From Stappia sp. TSB10P1A (GTDB lineage Bacteria; Pseudomonadota; Alphaproteobacteria; Rhizobiales; Stappiaceae): a stretch of 64,000 nucleotides of DNA. The notes beneath the pieces are model-generated. The model saw only the letters and a program-made list of their open reading frames with translations, was not told where the DNA came from and made no database searches. Below, piece by piece: positions 26,534 through 35,025 of this stretch (position 1 is the stretch's first letter; every line of letters begins with the position of its first letter). Position numbers and translations under genes: made by a program. The stretch lies in NCBI RefSeq assembly GCF_900185725.1, contig NZ_FYAU01000018.1:1-64000 (forward strand), written 5' to 3'.

Positions 26534-27181
26534 TCAGCGCCAGGCGACGACCTTCCCGGAGGAGCCATCGAGCGGGCCGTCCATGCGGTTCGTGCCGCTG
26601 AGACGAAGCACGGCGACACGCTTGCTCATCATTCCGTTCAGGACAACCTCGTTGCCGCGCAGCGACCAGCTTGTGACGCTTTGCAGCTCGGTGCCGATGC
26701 AGCCGAACGTCGAGGCAAAGTCGCCCATGCCAGCTCCGGTCGGGCGCAGCGACAGTCGGCATTGCCTGCCGTCGACATCGACATTCCAGTCTCCGGCGAT
26801 CTGGCCCTTGCTGACGGGGGCGGGAGCGGCGGCTGTGGATTGCCCCATCATCGCGCCGAACAGCATCGCGGCGGCATTGCCCATCGCGTTGGGATCGACG
26901 CGCATGGACGCGGTGGTGCTGGACGATTTGGTGTGGCGGGTGCCGTCCGGCGTCTCCCAGGATTTCGTCGAGGACGACAGGGTTGCGGTGCGCTGGGTCG
27001 GCGAGGCCGCCGGCGCCTGCGTGCTGCCGAAAGCCGGCGCGCCGAAGGACGGGGCGGCAAAGGCCGGCGGCGGCGGTGGACCGGAGCTCGCCGGTGCCTG
27101 GCAGCCGGCAAGAGCGGCGGCAAAGAGCAGGGCAGCCGTCAGGCGGCCGCGAGACGACAGCGCGGGAAGGGATTGGGTCAT
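26534..27181 (-). CDS. Lipoprotein with AprI/Inh-type protease-inhibitor domain
   Basis: This 215-residue protein has a lipobox (AALAGC, cysteine near residue 27) after a basic, hydrophobic signal. A low-complexity Pro/Ala/Ser linker follows, and a C-terminal domain of about 95 residues (IAGDWNVDVDGRQCRLSL to GSSGKVVAWR) resembles the AprI/Inh metalloprotease inhibitors. The cysteine pair in GRQCRL and FGCIG would form the family's disulfide. It would sit in the outer membrane, guarding the periplasm. No serralysin-type protease gene is nearby. Confidence 0.82.
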   Translation of the reverse strand: MTQSLPALSSRGRLTAALLFAAALAGCQAPASSGPPPPPAFAAPSFGAPAFGSTQAPAASPTQRTATLSSSTKSWETPDGTRHTKSSSTTASMRVDPNAMGNAAAMLFGAMMGQSTAAAPAPVSKGQIAGDWNVDVDGRQCRLSLRPTGAGMGDFASTFGCIGTELQSVTSWSLRGNEVVLNGMMSKRVAVLRLSGTNRMDGPLDGSSGKVVAWR

Positions 27182-27379
27182 GCGCGTATCCTGAAACCGT
27201 TTTTGAAGTCCGTCCGGAGGTTCGTGCCACACTGCCCCCCTGGTGCGGCGGATGGCACGCCGCCCCTTCTTGTCGTCAGACACGCCAGCCGCCAAGCAGG
27301 GGCGGCCAATGCCGGACGCAGTGCCGAGAAAAACGGACGTCCTGCAAGCCCGGGTCGCGGCGTCTTCCACCCTCATCTC

Positions 27380-27393
27380 GTGACGGGTGTCAC
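27380..27393. promoter_or_regulatory. Inverted repeat GTGAC-N4-GTCAC upstream of the VWA gene
   Basis: GTGACGGGTGTCAC lies in the divergent interval 27182-27476, about 84 bases before the VWA start and about 200 before the lipoprotein start. It may be a regulator site. I see no other clear signal in that interval. Confidence 0.35.
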
Positions 27394-27476
27394 ATCGCGT
27401 CGTACCGCAGCCGCTATTGTGGCTTTGCCCGCCTGCAGTTGTGCGCGGTGTTTCATGCATCCGGTGGAGGTTCGTT

Positions 27477-29453
27477 TTGCGACAGACAGGAATTGCCGCG
27501 CTCCTGGCGACGGCACTGGCTGTGCCGTCCGTGGCGGCACAGGACACGCAGCCCGACACGTTGCTCGTGATCGACATGTCGAACTCCATGTGGGGACAGA
27601 TCGACGGGGTGGCCAAGGTCGAGATCGCCCGCGAGGCCCTTGCGGGGCTCGTCGACACCCTTCCCGACGGCGCGCCGACCGGCCTGATGGCCTATGGTCA
27701 CCGGCGCACCGGCGATTGCGGCGACGTCGAACAGGTGGTGCCGATCACGCCGCTCGACCGGGCGGCCCTGAACCGCGCCGTGGCGGCGATGAAGCCGCGC
27801 GGCAAGACGCCGATCACCGAGGCGCTGCGGCAGGCGGCGGCCAGTCTCAACGCCAACGACCGGCCGGCGCGGCTGGTGCTGATTTCCGATGGTATCGAGA
27901 CCTGCGGCGGCGATCCTTGCGCGCTTGCCCGCGAGCTTGCCGCCGGCGGCATCGACTTCACCGCCCATGTCATCGGCTTCGACATCGCCTCGCGCGCTGA
28001 TCAGGCAAAGATCGCCTGCATCGCCTCGGCGACCGGCGGGCGCTATTTCAACGCCCGCAATGCCGGGGAACTGGCGGAGGCGCTGAGGAGCTCGACAGAG
28101 GCAGTTTCGGCGGAGCCGGCGGGCTTCCCGGTGACCTTCCGCGCGGTCGAGGTGGAAACCGGCGCGCCGGTGAACGGGCAGGTCGACTGGACGGTGGTCG
28201 ATGCGGCGAGCGAGCAGCTTGTCGCAACGCTCGGCGGCAACGAGGCGAAGATGGATCTTGCGCCCGGCGACTATCTCGTCAGCGCCACGGCCGGCGAGCG
28301 CGCCGGGGGTGTCGAGGTGACGGTCGCCGATCAGGGCGCGTCGGTCGTCGTCAGGCTCGCCAGCGATGTGCCGCAGGCAAGCATTGTTCTGGCCGTATCC
28401 TCCGCCCCGGCAGCCTCCACCGTCTCGGTCAGCTTCACCGGCCCGATGGAGGAGGGCGACTTCCTGCGTATCCTGGATGCGGGCGGCCAGCGTCTGGAGG
28501 TCGACAACTGGGCCTGGATCCGTGATGGCAGTCCGCTGGACATGCGCCTGCCGTCGGAGGTGGGCAGCTATGCCGTTGCCTATGTGTGGGCGAAGGGCGG
28601 GGATCGCATCCTCGCCACCGCTGCTGTCGAGGTGACGCCGGCGGATCTTGCGATCGACCTTGCGGCGGAGGTGCCGGCCGGCACGATGACGCAGGTGTCC
28701 TGGCGCGGCCCGAACGGGGATCGAGACTATCTTGCGTTCGTGCCGGTTGGGGGCTCGGCGGATGCGTCCGGAAACCGTTACGCCTATGTAGTGGAGGGGC
28801 CGGTGCTGACCATGCAGGCGCCGTCCGAGCCCGGCGATTACGAGGCGGTCTATATCGCCGGCAATGACGGCCAGGTGATGGTCCGCAAGGCCTTCAAGGT
28901 GGTCGAGTCGCCGGCGTCGGTCTCGGTCGAGGGCCCTGTCGTGGTCGGCGGTTATGTGACTGTCGCCTGGACGGGCCCCGGAGGCAGCCGCGACTGGGTC
29001 GGCTTCGCCCCCGTCGGCTCCGATGCGGGCAGCTATCTCGGCTGGGCCATGCCGGAGGGCACCAGCGTTCGCCTGTCGACGCCGGCGGTCGCGGGCGACT
29101 ACGAACTGCGCTACGTGCTCTCGGCTTCGGACGGGGTGAAGGTGCTGGCCTCGCTCCCCGTCACCGTGGCGGAGGCCGAGGTGACGCTCGAGGCCCCGGC
29201 AGAGGTCGTCGCCGGCAGCGAGGTACGGGTGACGGCGCAAGGTCCGGTGGCGAATGCCAACTGGATCGGCTTCGCACGGCCTGACGAGGGCGATGCCGCC
29301 TATATCGGAGGGGCGTGGAACAGTGCCGAGAATATCGCCGACGGCCATATCACGGTGATGGCGCCGACGGAGCCGGGCCAGTACGAGCTGCGCTATGTGA
29401 TCGCCACCGGAGAGCATCGCGTCATTGCTCGGGTGCCGGTGACGGTGAAGTAG
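27477..29453 (+). CDS. Secreted VWA-domain protein with four C-terminal beta-sandwich repeats
   Basis: This 658-residue protein has a signal peptide (LRQTGIAALLATALAVPSVAA), then a von Willebrand factor A domain (about residues 28-205) with an intact MIDAS motif DMSNS and a threonine in GKTPITE. A linker domain follows to about residue 295, then four repeats of about 90 residues, each with a TGP/RGP turn, a D-(Y/W)-(L/V)-(A/G)-F type strand and a GDYE-L-RY ending. The start is a TTG at 27477 with GGTGGAGG six bases before it. Metal-dependent adhesion or a surface scaffold role is likely. It stands alone between two intergenic hairpin/inverted-repeat signals. Confidence 0.85.
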   Translation: MRQTGIAALLATALAVPSVAAQDTQPDTLLVIDMSNSMWGQIDGVAKVEIAREALAGLVDTLPDGAPTGLMAYGHRRTGDCGDVEQVVPITPLDRAALNRAVAAMKPRGKTPITEALRQAAASLNANDRPARLVLISDGIETCGGDPCALARELAAGGIDFTAHVIGFDIASRADQAKIACIASATGGRYFNARNAGELAEALRSSTEAVSAEPAGFPVTFRAVEVETGAPVNGQVDWTVVDAASEQLVATLGGNEAKMDLAPGDYLVSATAGERAGGVEVTVADQGASVVVRLASDVPQASIVLAVSSAPAASTVSVSFTGPMEEGDFLRILDAGGQRLEVDNWAWIRDGSPLDMRLPSEVGSYAVAYVWAKGGDRILATAAVEVTPADLAIDLAAEVPAGTMTQVSWRGPNGDRDYLAFVPVGGSADASGNRYAYVVEGPVLTMQAPSEPGDYEAVYIAGNDGQVMVRKAFKVVESPASVSVEGPVVVGGYVTVAWTGPGGSRDWVGFAPVGSDAGSYLGWAMPEGTSVRLSTPAVAGDYELRYVLSASDGVKVLASLPVTVAEAEVTLEAPAEVVAGSEVRVTAQGPVANANWIGFARPDEGDAAYIGGAWNSAENIADGHITVMAPTEPGQYELRYVIATGEHRVIARVPVTVK

Positions 29454-29475
29454 GGCGAGCGCTGCCAATATATCG

Positions 29476-29508
29476 ACACCCCGGCAGGCGGATGACCTGC
29501 CGGGGTGT
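29476..29508. terminator. Bidirectional terminator between VWA gene and ugpE
   Basis: A 13-bp perfect stem (ACACCCCGGCAGG, 29476-29488, with its complement at 29496-29508) has a 7-nt loop. It lies 22 bases after the VWA stop and 26 before the convergent permease stop. A short CTTGCATTTG follows on the plus strand. Confidence 0.8.
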
Positions 29509-29534
29509 CTTGCATTTGGCGGAAGCGATCCGTC

Positions 29535-30386
29535 CTACTTGATGCCGGCGCGCATGAAGCTCTGCACGAACTGCCGCTGGAACAGCAGGAAGGCAATCAG
29601 CAGCGGGCCCGAGGTCATCAGCGTCGCAGCATTGATCACCGACCATTCGATGCCGGAGTCGATGGCGGAGAAGATGCTGAGGCCGACCGTCACCGGGCGC
29701 GTGTCGACCGAGTTGGTGACGATCAGCGGCCACAGGAAATTGTTCCAGTGGTGGCTGACCGAGACGAGGCCGTAGGCGAGATAGGTCGGCTTGGCGAGCG
29801 GGATATAGACCCGCCACAGGATGCCGAGCACCGTGGCACCCTCGATGCGCGCGGCCTCGTCGAGTTCGCGCGGCACGGTCAGGAAGGTCTGGCGCAGCAG
29901 GAAGATGCCGAAGCCGGAGGCGATATAGGGCAGGGCGATCGCCGGGATCGTGTCCACCAGGCCAAGGATGCGCATGGTCTTGTAGTTCTCGACGATCAGG
30001 ATGTCCGGCATCACCAGCAATTGCAGCAGCACCAGGGTGAACAGGATCGAGCGGCCGGGAAAGGCGAAGCGCGCGAAGGCATAGGCGGCGAGCGTGCACA
30101 GCAGGAACTGGCCGGCGAGGATCAGCGTCACCAGCATGAAGGTGTTGAGGAAGTAGCGCGCGAAGGGCGCGGCCCCCCAGGCCTTTTCGAAATTCTCGAA
30201 GGTGAGCGGCGCCAGCAGCTCGAAGCGGGCCTCGTAGGCGGACGGGTGGATTGCCGTCCAGATCGCGAAGGCCAGCGGCAGGATCCACAGCAGCGCCAGC
30301 GCCCAGGCGGCGAGCGTGTTGAGCGCGCGGTCGAGGTCGAAGCGCCGGCGGCGCGGGCGGGCGGGGGCGTCGGCTGCGGCGATCAT
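29535..30386 (-). CDS. ugpE: Carbohydrate/polyol-phosphate ABC importer permease (UgpE/MalG-like)
   Basis: This 283-residue permease has six hydrophobic segments and the EAA loop as ELDEAARIEGATVLGILWRVYIPLAKP (given in part: DEAARIEGA). The N-terminus RFDLDRALNTLAAWALALLWILPL is typical of the MalG class. It overlaps ugpA by ATGA (30383-30386) and is the last gene of the operon. Confidence 0.9.
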   Translation of the reverse strand: MIAAADAPARPRRRRFDLDRALNTLAAWALALLWILPLAFAIWTAIHPSAYEARFELLAPLTFENFEKAWGAAPFARYFLNTFMLVTLILAGQFLLCTLAAYAFARFAFPGRSILFTLVLLQLLVMPDILIVENYKTMRILGLVDTIPAIALPYIASGFGIFLLRQTFLTVPRELDEAARIEGATVLGILWRVYIPLAKPTYLAYGLVSVSHHWNNFLWPLIVTNSVDTRPVTVGLSIFSAIDSGIEWSVINAATLMTSGPLLIAFLLFQRQFVQSFMRAGIK

Positions 30387-31297
30387 TTGTAGTGCACCCT
30401 ACGGTCGAAGAAGAAGAACTGGCCGATGGCGAGCGCGCACAGGATCGCCAGCATGGCGACGGTCAGCGTCGCGCCGTAGCCGGTCTCCCAGTATTTGAAG
30501 GCCGTCTCGTAGATGTAGAACAGCAGCAGCGAGGAGGCGTTGTCCGGACCGCCATTGGTCAGGATGAAGATGTGGTCGACCAGGCGGAAAGAGTTGATCA
30601 CCGCGTTGATCGACACGAACAGCGTCGTCGGCATCATCAGGGGGAAGGTGATGCGCCAGAAGATCGTCCAGCGGCCGGCGCCTTCGATCTTCGCCGCCTC
30701 CACCAGGGAGGGCGGGATCGCCTGCAGCGCCGCAAGGTAGAAGATCATGAAGAAGCCGGCTTCCTTCCACACGGTGACGACGATCACCGCGTTGAGAGCG
30801 GTCGCCGGATCGCCGAGCCAGTTGGTCTGCGGCCAGCCGAACAGGGTCGATGCGGCCTGGTCGATGAGGCCGAAGCCGGGCGTGTAGAAGAACAGCCAGA
30901 TATTGGCGACGGCGATCAGCGGCAGCACGGTCGGGGTGAAATAGGCCATGCGCACGAAGCCGCGTCCGGCCAGCCGGTCGTTGACCCACAGGGCCATGGC
31001 GATGGCGATGGCGATGGATGTGGGGATCGTGCCGAGGGCGAACCACAGATTGTTGCCGAGGACCTTCCAGAAGACCGGATCGCCGATCATCCGCTCGTAG
31101 TTCTCGATGCCGATGAAGCGGGCCGGCCGGCGACCGCGCGGAGTGGAGTAGAAGCTGTTCCACAGCGTCATCACCGCCGGCACATGGGTGAAGGCGAAGA
31201 GGAAGAAGAGCGCGGGAAGCAGCAGCAGCCACGCGTGAACCCACTCGCGGCTGCGGATCAGCATCGGCACTCTCGCGCGTCCTGTCGGGGTCGTCAT
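30383..31297 (-). CDS. ugpA: Carbohydrate/polyol-phosphate ABC importer permease (UgpA/MalF-like)
   Basis: This 304-residue permease has a first helix at WLLLLPALFFLFAF, then a long loop including FIGIENYERM and the EAA loop LVEAAKIEGAGRWTIFWRITFP (quoted in part). The ATG at 31297 follows AGGA; an in-frame ATG 11 codons later is also possible. Two hairpins separate it from the upstream binding-protein gene. Confidence 0.9.
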   Translation of the reverse strand: MTTPTGRARVPMLIRSREWVHAWLLLLPALFFLFAFTHVPAVMTLWNSFYSTPRGRRPARFIGIENYERMIGDPVFWKVLGNNLWFALGTIPTSIAIAIAMALWVNDRLAGRGFVRMAYFTPTVLPLIAVANIWLFFYTPGFGLIDQAASTLFGWPQTNWLGDPATALNAVIVVTVWKEAGFFMIFYLAALQAIPPSLVEAAKIEGAGRWTIFWRITFPLMMPTTLFVSINAVINSFRLVDHIFILTNGGPDNASSLLLFYIYETAFKYWETGYGATLTVAMLAILCALAIGQFFFFDRRVHYK

Positions 31298-31331
31298 CGT
31301 CCTCGCCCTGCTCCGTGTCCTGTCTGTCGCC

Positions 31332-31411
31332 GGGGATCGGTCACCCGGCGGGGACCGGCGGCAGGCGCCGCCGATCCCCCTTCTGGTGTCGTCGGGGGCG
31401 CCGTGCGCCCC
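31332..31411 (-). terminator. Two hairpins between ugpB and ugpA
   Basis: Immediately after the ugpB stop (minus strand) lies GGGGCGC-CGT-GCGCCCC (31395-31411), then a longer one with 9-bp arms GGGGATCGG (31332-31340) and CCGATCCCC (31371-31379). As in other binding-protein operons, these probably stabilise ugpB mRNA and reduce read-through to the permeases. Confidence 0.6.
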
Positions 31412-31417
31412 GCAGGT

Positions 31418-32713
31418 TCAGCGATACTCGGCAAGGACCGCGTCGGCCTGGGCCTGGGCTTCCTGCAGCGCAGTTGCCGCGTCTTTCTGGCCGGTGATTG
31501 CAGCGGCCAGCGCATCGTTGAAGAACGTCGTGATGCGCTGGTTCTGGTAGGTTGCCAGCTCCGCAACAGCGAATTCGAGCTGGTCGCGGGCAACCGTCGC
31601 CGGCGGGAATTCGGCCGCGTAGGTCTTCATCGCCTCGGTTTCCCAGGCATCGGGCCGCGGGGCGACATAGCCGGTGGCGATGGTCCACTTGGCCGCCTGC
31701 TCGGGGCCGGTGATCCACTTCACGAAGTCGGCGGCGGCGGTGAGCTGCTCCTCGGATGCGCCCTTGAACAGGTAGAAGTTGCCGCCGCCGGTCGGGGCGC
31801 CGCGGCGCTTGTTGGCCGGCAGCATGGCGACGCCGAACTCGAACGGCGCGTTGTCACGCACGTTGGTCAGGTTGCCGGTGGTGGTCCACATGATCGCGGC
31901 CTGACGCTCGAAGAAGGCCTTCGGCGTTGCGCCCCACTCGACGATGCCCGGCTCCATCACGCCGTGCTTGGTGGAGAGGTCGACCAGGTATTGCAGTGCC
32001 TCGGCCACCTTCGGATCGTCGAAATTGGTCTTGTTGCCCTCGCTGTTGGCCAGGATCACGTCGTTCTGCGTCGTCAGGCCCTGGAACAGCCAGTAGGGGA
32101 AGCCGGAGCTCGGGATGCGCACGCCCCACTGGGTGACGTTGCCGTTGGCGTCCTTCTTGGTCAGCTTCTTGCCGAATTCGACCAGCTCTTCCCAGGTCGC
32201 CGGCGGCGTCTCGGGGTCGAGGCCGGCCTCCTTGAAGGCCTCCTTGTTCCAGTACATCACCGGGGTGGAACGCTGGAACGGGATACCGTAGGTCTTGCCG
32301 CCGGTCTGGCTGTTTTCCATGAAGGCCGGATAGAAGCCCTCGATCCAGGCCTTGTCCTCGTCGCTCTTCAGGTAGTCGTCGAAGGGGACGACCAGGTCCT
32401 CGTCGATCAGGGTGAACATGTCGGCCGACAGCGCCATGGAGAGCTGCGGCGGCGTGCCACCGCGCGAGGCGGTGATCACCTTGGCGATGGTGTCCTGATA
32501 CGAGCCGGAATAGACGGCGTCGATCTTCACGCCCGGGTTGTTCGCGACATATTCGTCGGTCAGGGCCTGGATGGTATCGGCGGCCTTGCCGCCGACGGCC
32601 ACCGGAAAGAAGAACTGCAGTTCGACGGCCTGGGCGGAGGCCCAGGTGCCGAGTGCCAGTCCGGTTGTCAGGGTCGCCGTGGCGGCGGCCTTCATCAGCA
32701 TCGATTTCAACAT
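31418..32713 (-). CDS. ugpB: Carbohydrate/polyol-phosphate ABC importer substrate-binding protein (UgpB-like)
   Basis: This 431-residue binding protein has a signal peptide (MLKSMLMKAAATATLTTGLA, cleaved after AQA near residue 29) and the type-1 extracellular solute-binding fold. Visible blocks are LQFFFPVAVGGKAADTIQ, GIPFQRSTPVMYWNKEAF and LFKGASEEQ. The pattern STPVMYWNK is shared with glycerol-3-phosphate (UgpB) binding proteins, but other sugars cannot be excluded. GAGGGAAGG precedes the ATG. Confidence 0.88.
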   Translation of the reverse strand: MLKSMLMKAAATATLTTGLALGTWASAQAVELQFFFPVAVGGKAADTIQALTDEYVANNPGVKIDAVYSGSYQDTIAKVITASRGGTPPQLSMALSADMFTLIDEDLVVPFDDYLKSDEDKAWIEGFYPAFMENSQTGGKTYGIPFQRSTPVMYWNKEAFKEAGLDPETPPATWEELVEFGKKLTKKDANGNVTQWGVRIPSSGFPYWLFQGLTTQNDVILANSEGNKTNFDDPKVAEALQYLVDLSTKHGVMEPGIVEWGATPKAFFERQAAIMWTTTGNLTNVRDNAPFEFGVAMLPANKRRGAPTGGGNFYLFKGASEEQLTAAADFVKWITGPEQAAKWTIATGYVAPRPDAWETEAMKTYAAEFPPATVARDQLEFAVAELATYQNQRITTFFNDALAAAITGQKDAATALQEAQAQADAVLAEYR

Positions 32714-32801
32714 GTCTGCCTTCCCTCATGTTGTGCCGGCCGCTTCGCGCTGGCTGTGCCGGCGTCACGTCCCGCGCGTGGGGCGGGAGCGTTTCCTGTC
32801 G

Positions 32802-32821
32802 GGGCCGGGAGCGACCGGCCC
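32802..32821 (-). terminator. Hairpin between ugpC and ugpB
   Basis: Arms GGGCCGG (32802-32808) and CCGGCCC (32815-32821) lie 27 bases after the ugpC stop in the 135-bp gap before ugpB. A separate promoter for ugpB in this gap is possible. Confidence 0.45.
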
Positions 32822-32848
32822 GTCATTCGTTTGGGTCCGCCCGCGGGT

Positions 32849-33922
32849 TCAGCCGGCGAGCCGGGCTCCGGCCGCCATCGCCAGATCATCGCGGCGGTGG
32901 CCGGCGGTGCCGTCGAAGACGTGCAGGTCCTGCGGCGCGAAGCCGAGGCGGATCTCGGTGCCTGTGGCGATGTCGTGGTCGCCAGGCAGGCGGACGGTGA
33001 AGGTCGCACCGTTCGCCGCGCAGTCGATCAGCATGTCGGCGCCGAGATATTCGAGGCTGGTAACCCGTGCGGCGAGCGGACCGGCGGCGGCGAGCGTCAA
33101 GGCTTCGGGGCGCAGGCCGACCTTGTGGGCGGCGAGATCGGCATCCACATGCGCCAGCAGCGCACCCGGCAGCACGTTCATCGGCGGTACGCCGATGAAG
33201 CGGGCCGCGAATGGCGTCTCGGGCCGCTGGTAGAGCGCGCGCGGATCGCTCGCCTGTTCCAGCCGGCCGCCATTCAGCAGCACCACCTGATCGGCCATGG
33301 TGATGGCCTCGACCTGGTCGTGGGTGACATAGACCATGGTGAAGCCGAGCTTCTTCTGCAGCGCGCGGATCTCCACCCGCATCTCGTGGCGCAGCTTGGC
33401 GTCGAGATTGGAGAGCGGCTCGTCCATCAGACAGACTGGCCGCTCGGCGATGATCGCCCGCCCCAGCGCCACGCGCTGCTGCTGGCCGCCGGACAGTTGC
33501 GAGGGTTTGCGGTCGAGCAGCGCGGACAGGCCCAGGAGCTCGGCAACGCGCTTCAACCGCGCCTCACGCTCGTCCCTCGCCATCCGGCGCACCTTCAGGC
33601 CGAAGACGATGTTCTCGGCGACGTCGAGATGCGGAAACAGCGCATAGGACTGGAACACCATGGCGAGGTTGCGCTCGGCCGCCGGCAGATGGGTGACGTC
33701 GCGCCCGCCGATCAGGATACGTCCCGCATCGGCGCTTTCCAGGCCGGCGATCATCCTCAGCGTCGTCGACTTGCCGCAGCCCGAGGGGCCGAGCAGGACG
33801 GTGAAGGTGCCGGCGGGCACGCGGATCGACAGGTCGTCGACCGCCTTGTGGGCGCCCCAGACCTTCGAGACAGTCTCAAGCAGGATTTCCTGCCCGCCCG
33901 GGCGGGTATCGGTCGCGGTCAT
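32849..33922 (-). CDS. ugpC: Carbohydrate/polyol-phosphate ABC importer ATPase (UgpC/MalK-like)
   Basis: This 357-residue ATPase has Walker A GPSGCGKST, signature [14 protein letters not shown] and Walker B CLMDEPLSNLDA. A C-terminal TOBE-type regulatory domain runs from about residue 235. The ATG at 33922 shares one base with the regulator's stop (TGATG), so the regulator and ATPase are co-translated. Confidence 0.93.
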   Translation of the reverse strand: MTATDTRPGGQEILLETVSKVWGAHKAVDDLSIRVPAGTFTVLLGPSGCGKSTTLRMIAGLESADAGRILIGGRDVTHLPAAERNLAMVFQSYALFPHLDVAENIVFGLKVRRMARDEREARLKRVAELLGLSALLDRKPSQLSGGQQQRVALGRAIIAERPVCLMDEPLSNLDAKLRHEMRVEIRALQKKLGFTMVYVTHDQVEAITMADQVVLLNGGRLEQASDPRALYQRPETPFAARFIGVPPMNVLPGALLAHVDADLAAHKVGLRPEALTLAAAGPLAARVTSLEYLGADMLIDCAANGATFTVRLPGDHDIATGTEIRLGFAPQDLHVFDGTAGHRRDDLAMAAGARLAG

Positions 33923-34713
33923 CAGCGCTCCTCGCCGGTGTTGGTGCACACCACGCTCTCGCGTCCGGCGGCCGCGAGCAGCGCCTGGATGGGAGCGGGC
34001 AGGGCGGTGTCGCAGAACACCGCGGCAACGTCGGTGATATGACCGCCGCGCACATGCGCGGGGCGGCCGAACTTGCTGGCGTCGAGCACCAGGAAGGCGC
34101 GGCGGCAATTGGCGAGGATCGCCTGGCGCGCGGCGACCTCGTCCTCGTGGAAGTCGAGCAGCGTGCCGTCGGCATCGACCCCGGCAACGCCGAAGACGCC
34201 GATGTCGACCTTATAGGCGGAGAAGAACCGCTCGGTATCGGCGCCGAGGATGTCGCGGTCGCCGTGGCGCAGCCGGCCGCCGGCGATGGTCACCTCGAAA
34301 CCGGGGTTCTGCGAGGCCGAGAAGGCGACATGCAGGTTGTTGGTGAAGACCCGGAGGCCCTCATGCCGGGTGAGCGCCTGCATGACGATCTCCGGCGTTG
34401 TGCCGATGGAGAAGGCCAGCGAGGCACTGTCCGGCACATGGCGTGCGACCGTCTCGGCAATCGCCCGCTTCTGTGGCAGGTTCAGGATCTGGCGCCGCGC
34501 GTAGTGCAGGTTGCCCGCCGGGGCCGGCGGCTCGACACCGCCATGGGTGCGCCGCAGAATGCCGTGCTCGCACAGCCGGGTGAGGTCGCGCCGGATGGTC
34601 TGGGTGGTCACCTCGAAGCGCTCGGCCAGCGCCTCGACCGAGGCGAAGCCGTTCGACTGCACGAGGTCGGCGATCTCGCGCTGGCGCGCGGTTATGGTCA
34701 GGTCGCCGGTCAT
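33922..34713 (-). CDS. DeoR-family repressor (GlpR-like)
   Basis: This 263-residue regulator has an N-terminal helix-turn-helix (VEALAERFEVTTQTIRRDL, about residues 25-43). A DeoR sensor domain follows with SIGTTPEI, FTNNLHVAF, GVAGVDADGTLLDF and VLDASKFGRPA, the usual sugar-phosphate site. I chose the ATG at 34713, which is preceded by GGGAGGAAG and gives family length; longer forms lack a ribosome site. It heads the ugp-like operon and probably represses it through the repeated palindromic sites at 34759-34795. Confidence 0.9.
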   Translation of the reverse strand: MTGDLTITARQREIADLVQSNGFASVEALAERFEVTTQTIRRDLTRLCEHGILRRTHGGVEPPAPAGNLHYARRQILNLPQKRAIAETVARHVPDSASLAFSIGTTPEIVMQALTRHEGLRVFTNNLHVAFSASQNPGFEVTIAGGRLRHGDRDILGADTERFFSAYKVDIGVFGVAGVDADGTLLDFHEDEVAARQAILANCRRAFLVLDASKFGRPAHVRGGHITDVAAVFCDTALPAPIQALLAAAGRESVVCTNTGEER

Positions 34714-34758
34714 GAGCGACTGTCTTCCTCCCGAATGCGGACGTTCCGTCTCTACTTC

Positions 34759-34795
34759 GTTCATATGAACATAGCACAACGCTCATATGAACATA
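34759..34795. promoter_or_regulatory. Twin DeoR/GlpR-like operators
   Basis: TCATATGAACATA occurs twice (34761-34773 and 34783-34795), spaced 22 bp or two helical turns. The first is part of the perfect palindrome GTTCATATGAAC (34759-34770). The TATGTTC...GAACATA character resembles known GlpR sites. The pair lies 46 bases upstream of the regulator start. Apart from these sites and the hairpin at 34972, the 34714-35025 interval is empty. Confidence 0.7.
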
Positions 34796-34971
34796 CAATG
34801 ACAGAATTGTCCGATCCGGGAGGTGACCGTTCTTGGGAGGCCTGTCTGTTCTGCGGAAGGGCTTGGTCGAGCGAACTGATTGCGGTTTGCCGGCCGCGAT
34901 GAGGCAGATGGCTCGCACTGCCGGCGGGGCCGGCAGGCTCGGGAGAGGATCGGGAGCGCATGTGGCCTGTC

Positions 34972-35015
34972 GCTGGCGGCGGAAGACGGGCGCCGCCCCC
35001 TCTTCCGCCGCCAGC
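34972..35015 (-). terminator. Perfect 15-bp hairpin at the end of the four-gene cluster
   Basis: Arms GCTGGCGGCGGAAGA (34972-34986) and TCTTCCGCCGCCAGC (35001-35015) surround a 14-nt GC-rich loop. It begins 10 bases after the stop of the 1223-residue gene on the minus strand. No T-run follows, but the strength and location support termination or 3'-end protection. Confidence 0.7.
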
Positions 35016-35025
35016 GGGCCTCGTC

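Noticed and set aside
30392-34042. Very long plus-strand open frame (about 1200 codons) across the ugp-like operon
   Set aside because: It lies opposite four recognisable importer genes and encodes an Arg/Gly/His/Gln-rich product without domains; codon bias explains it.
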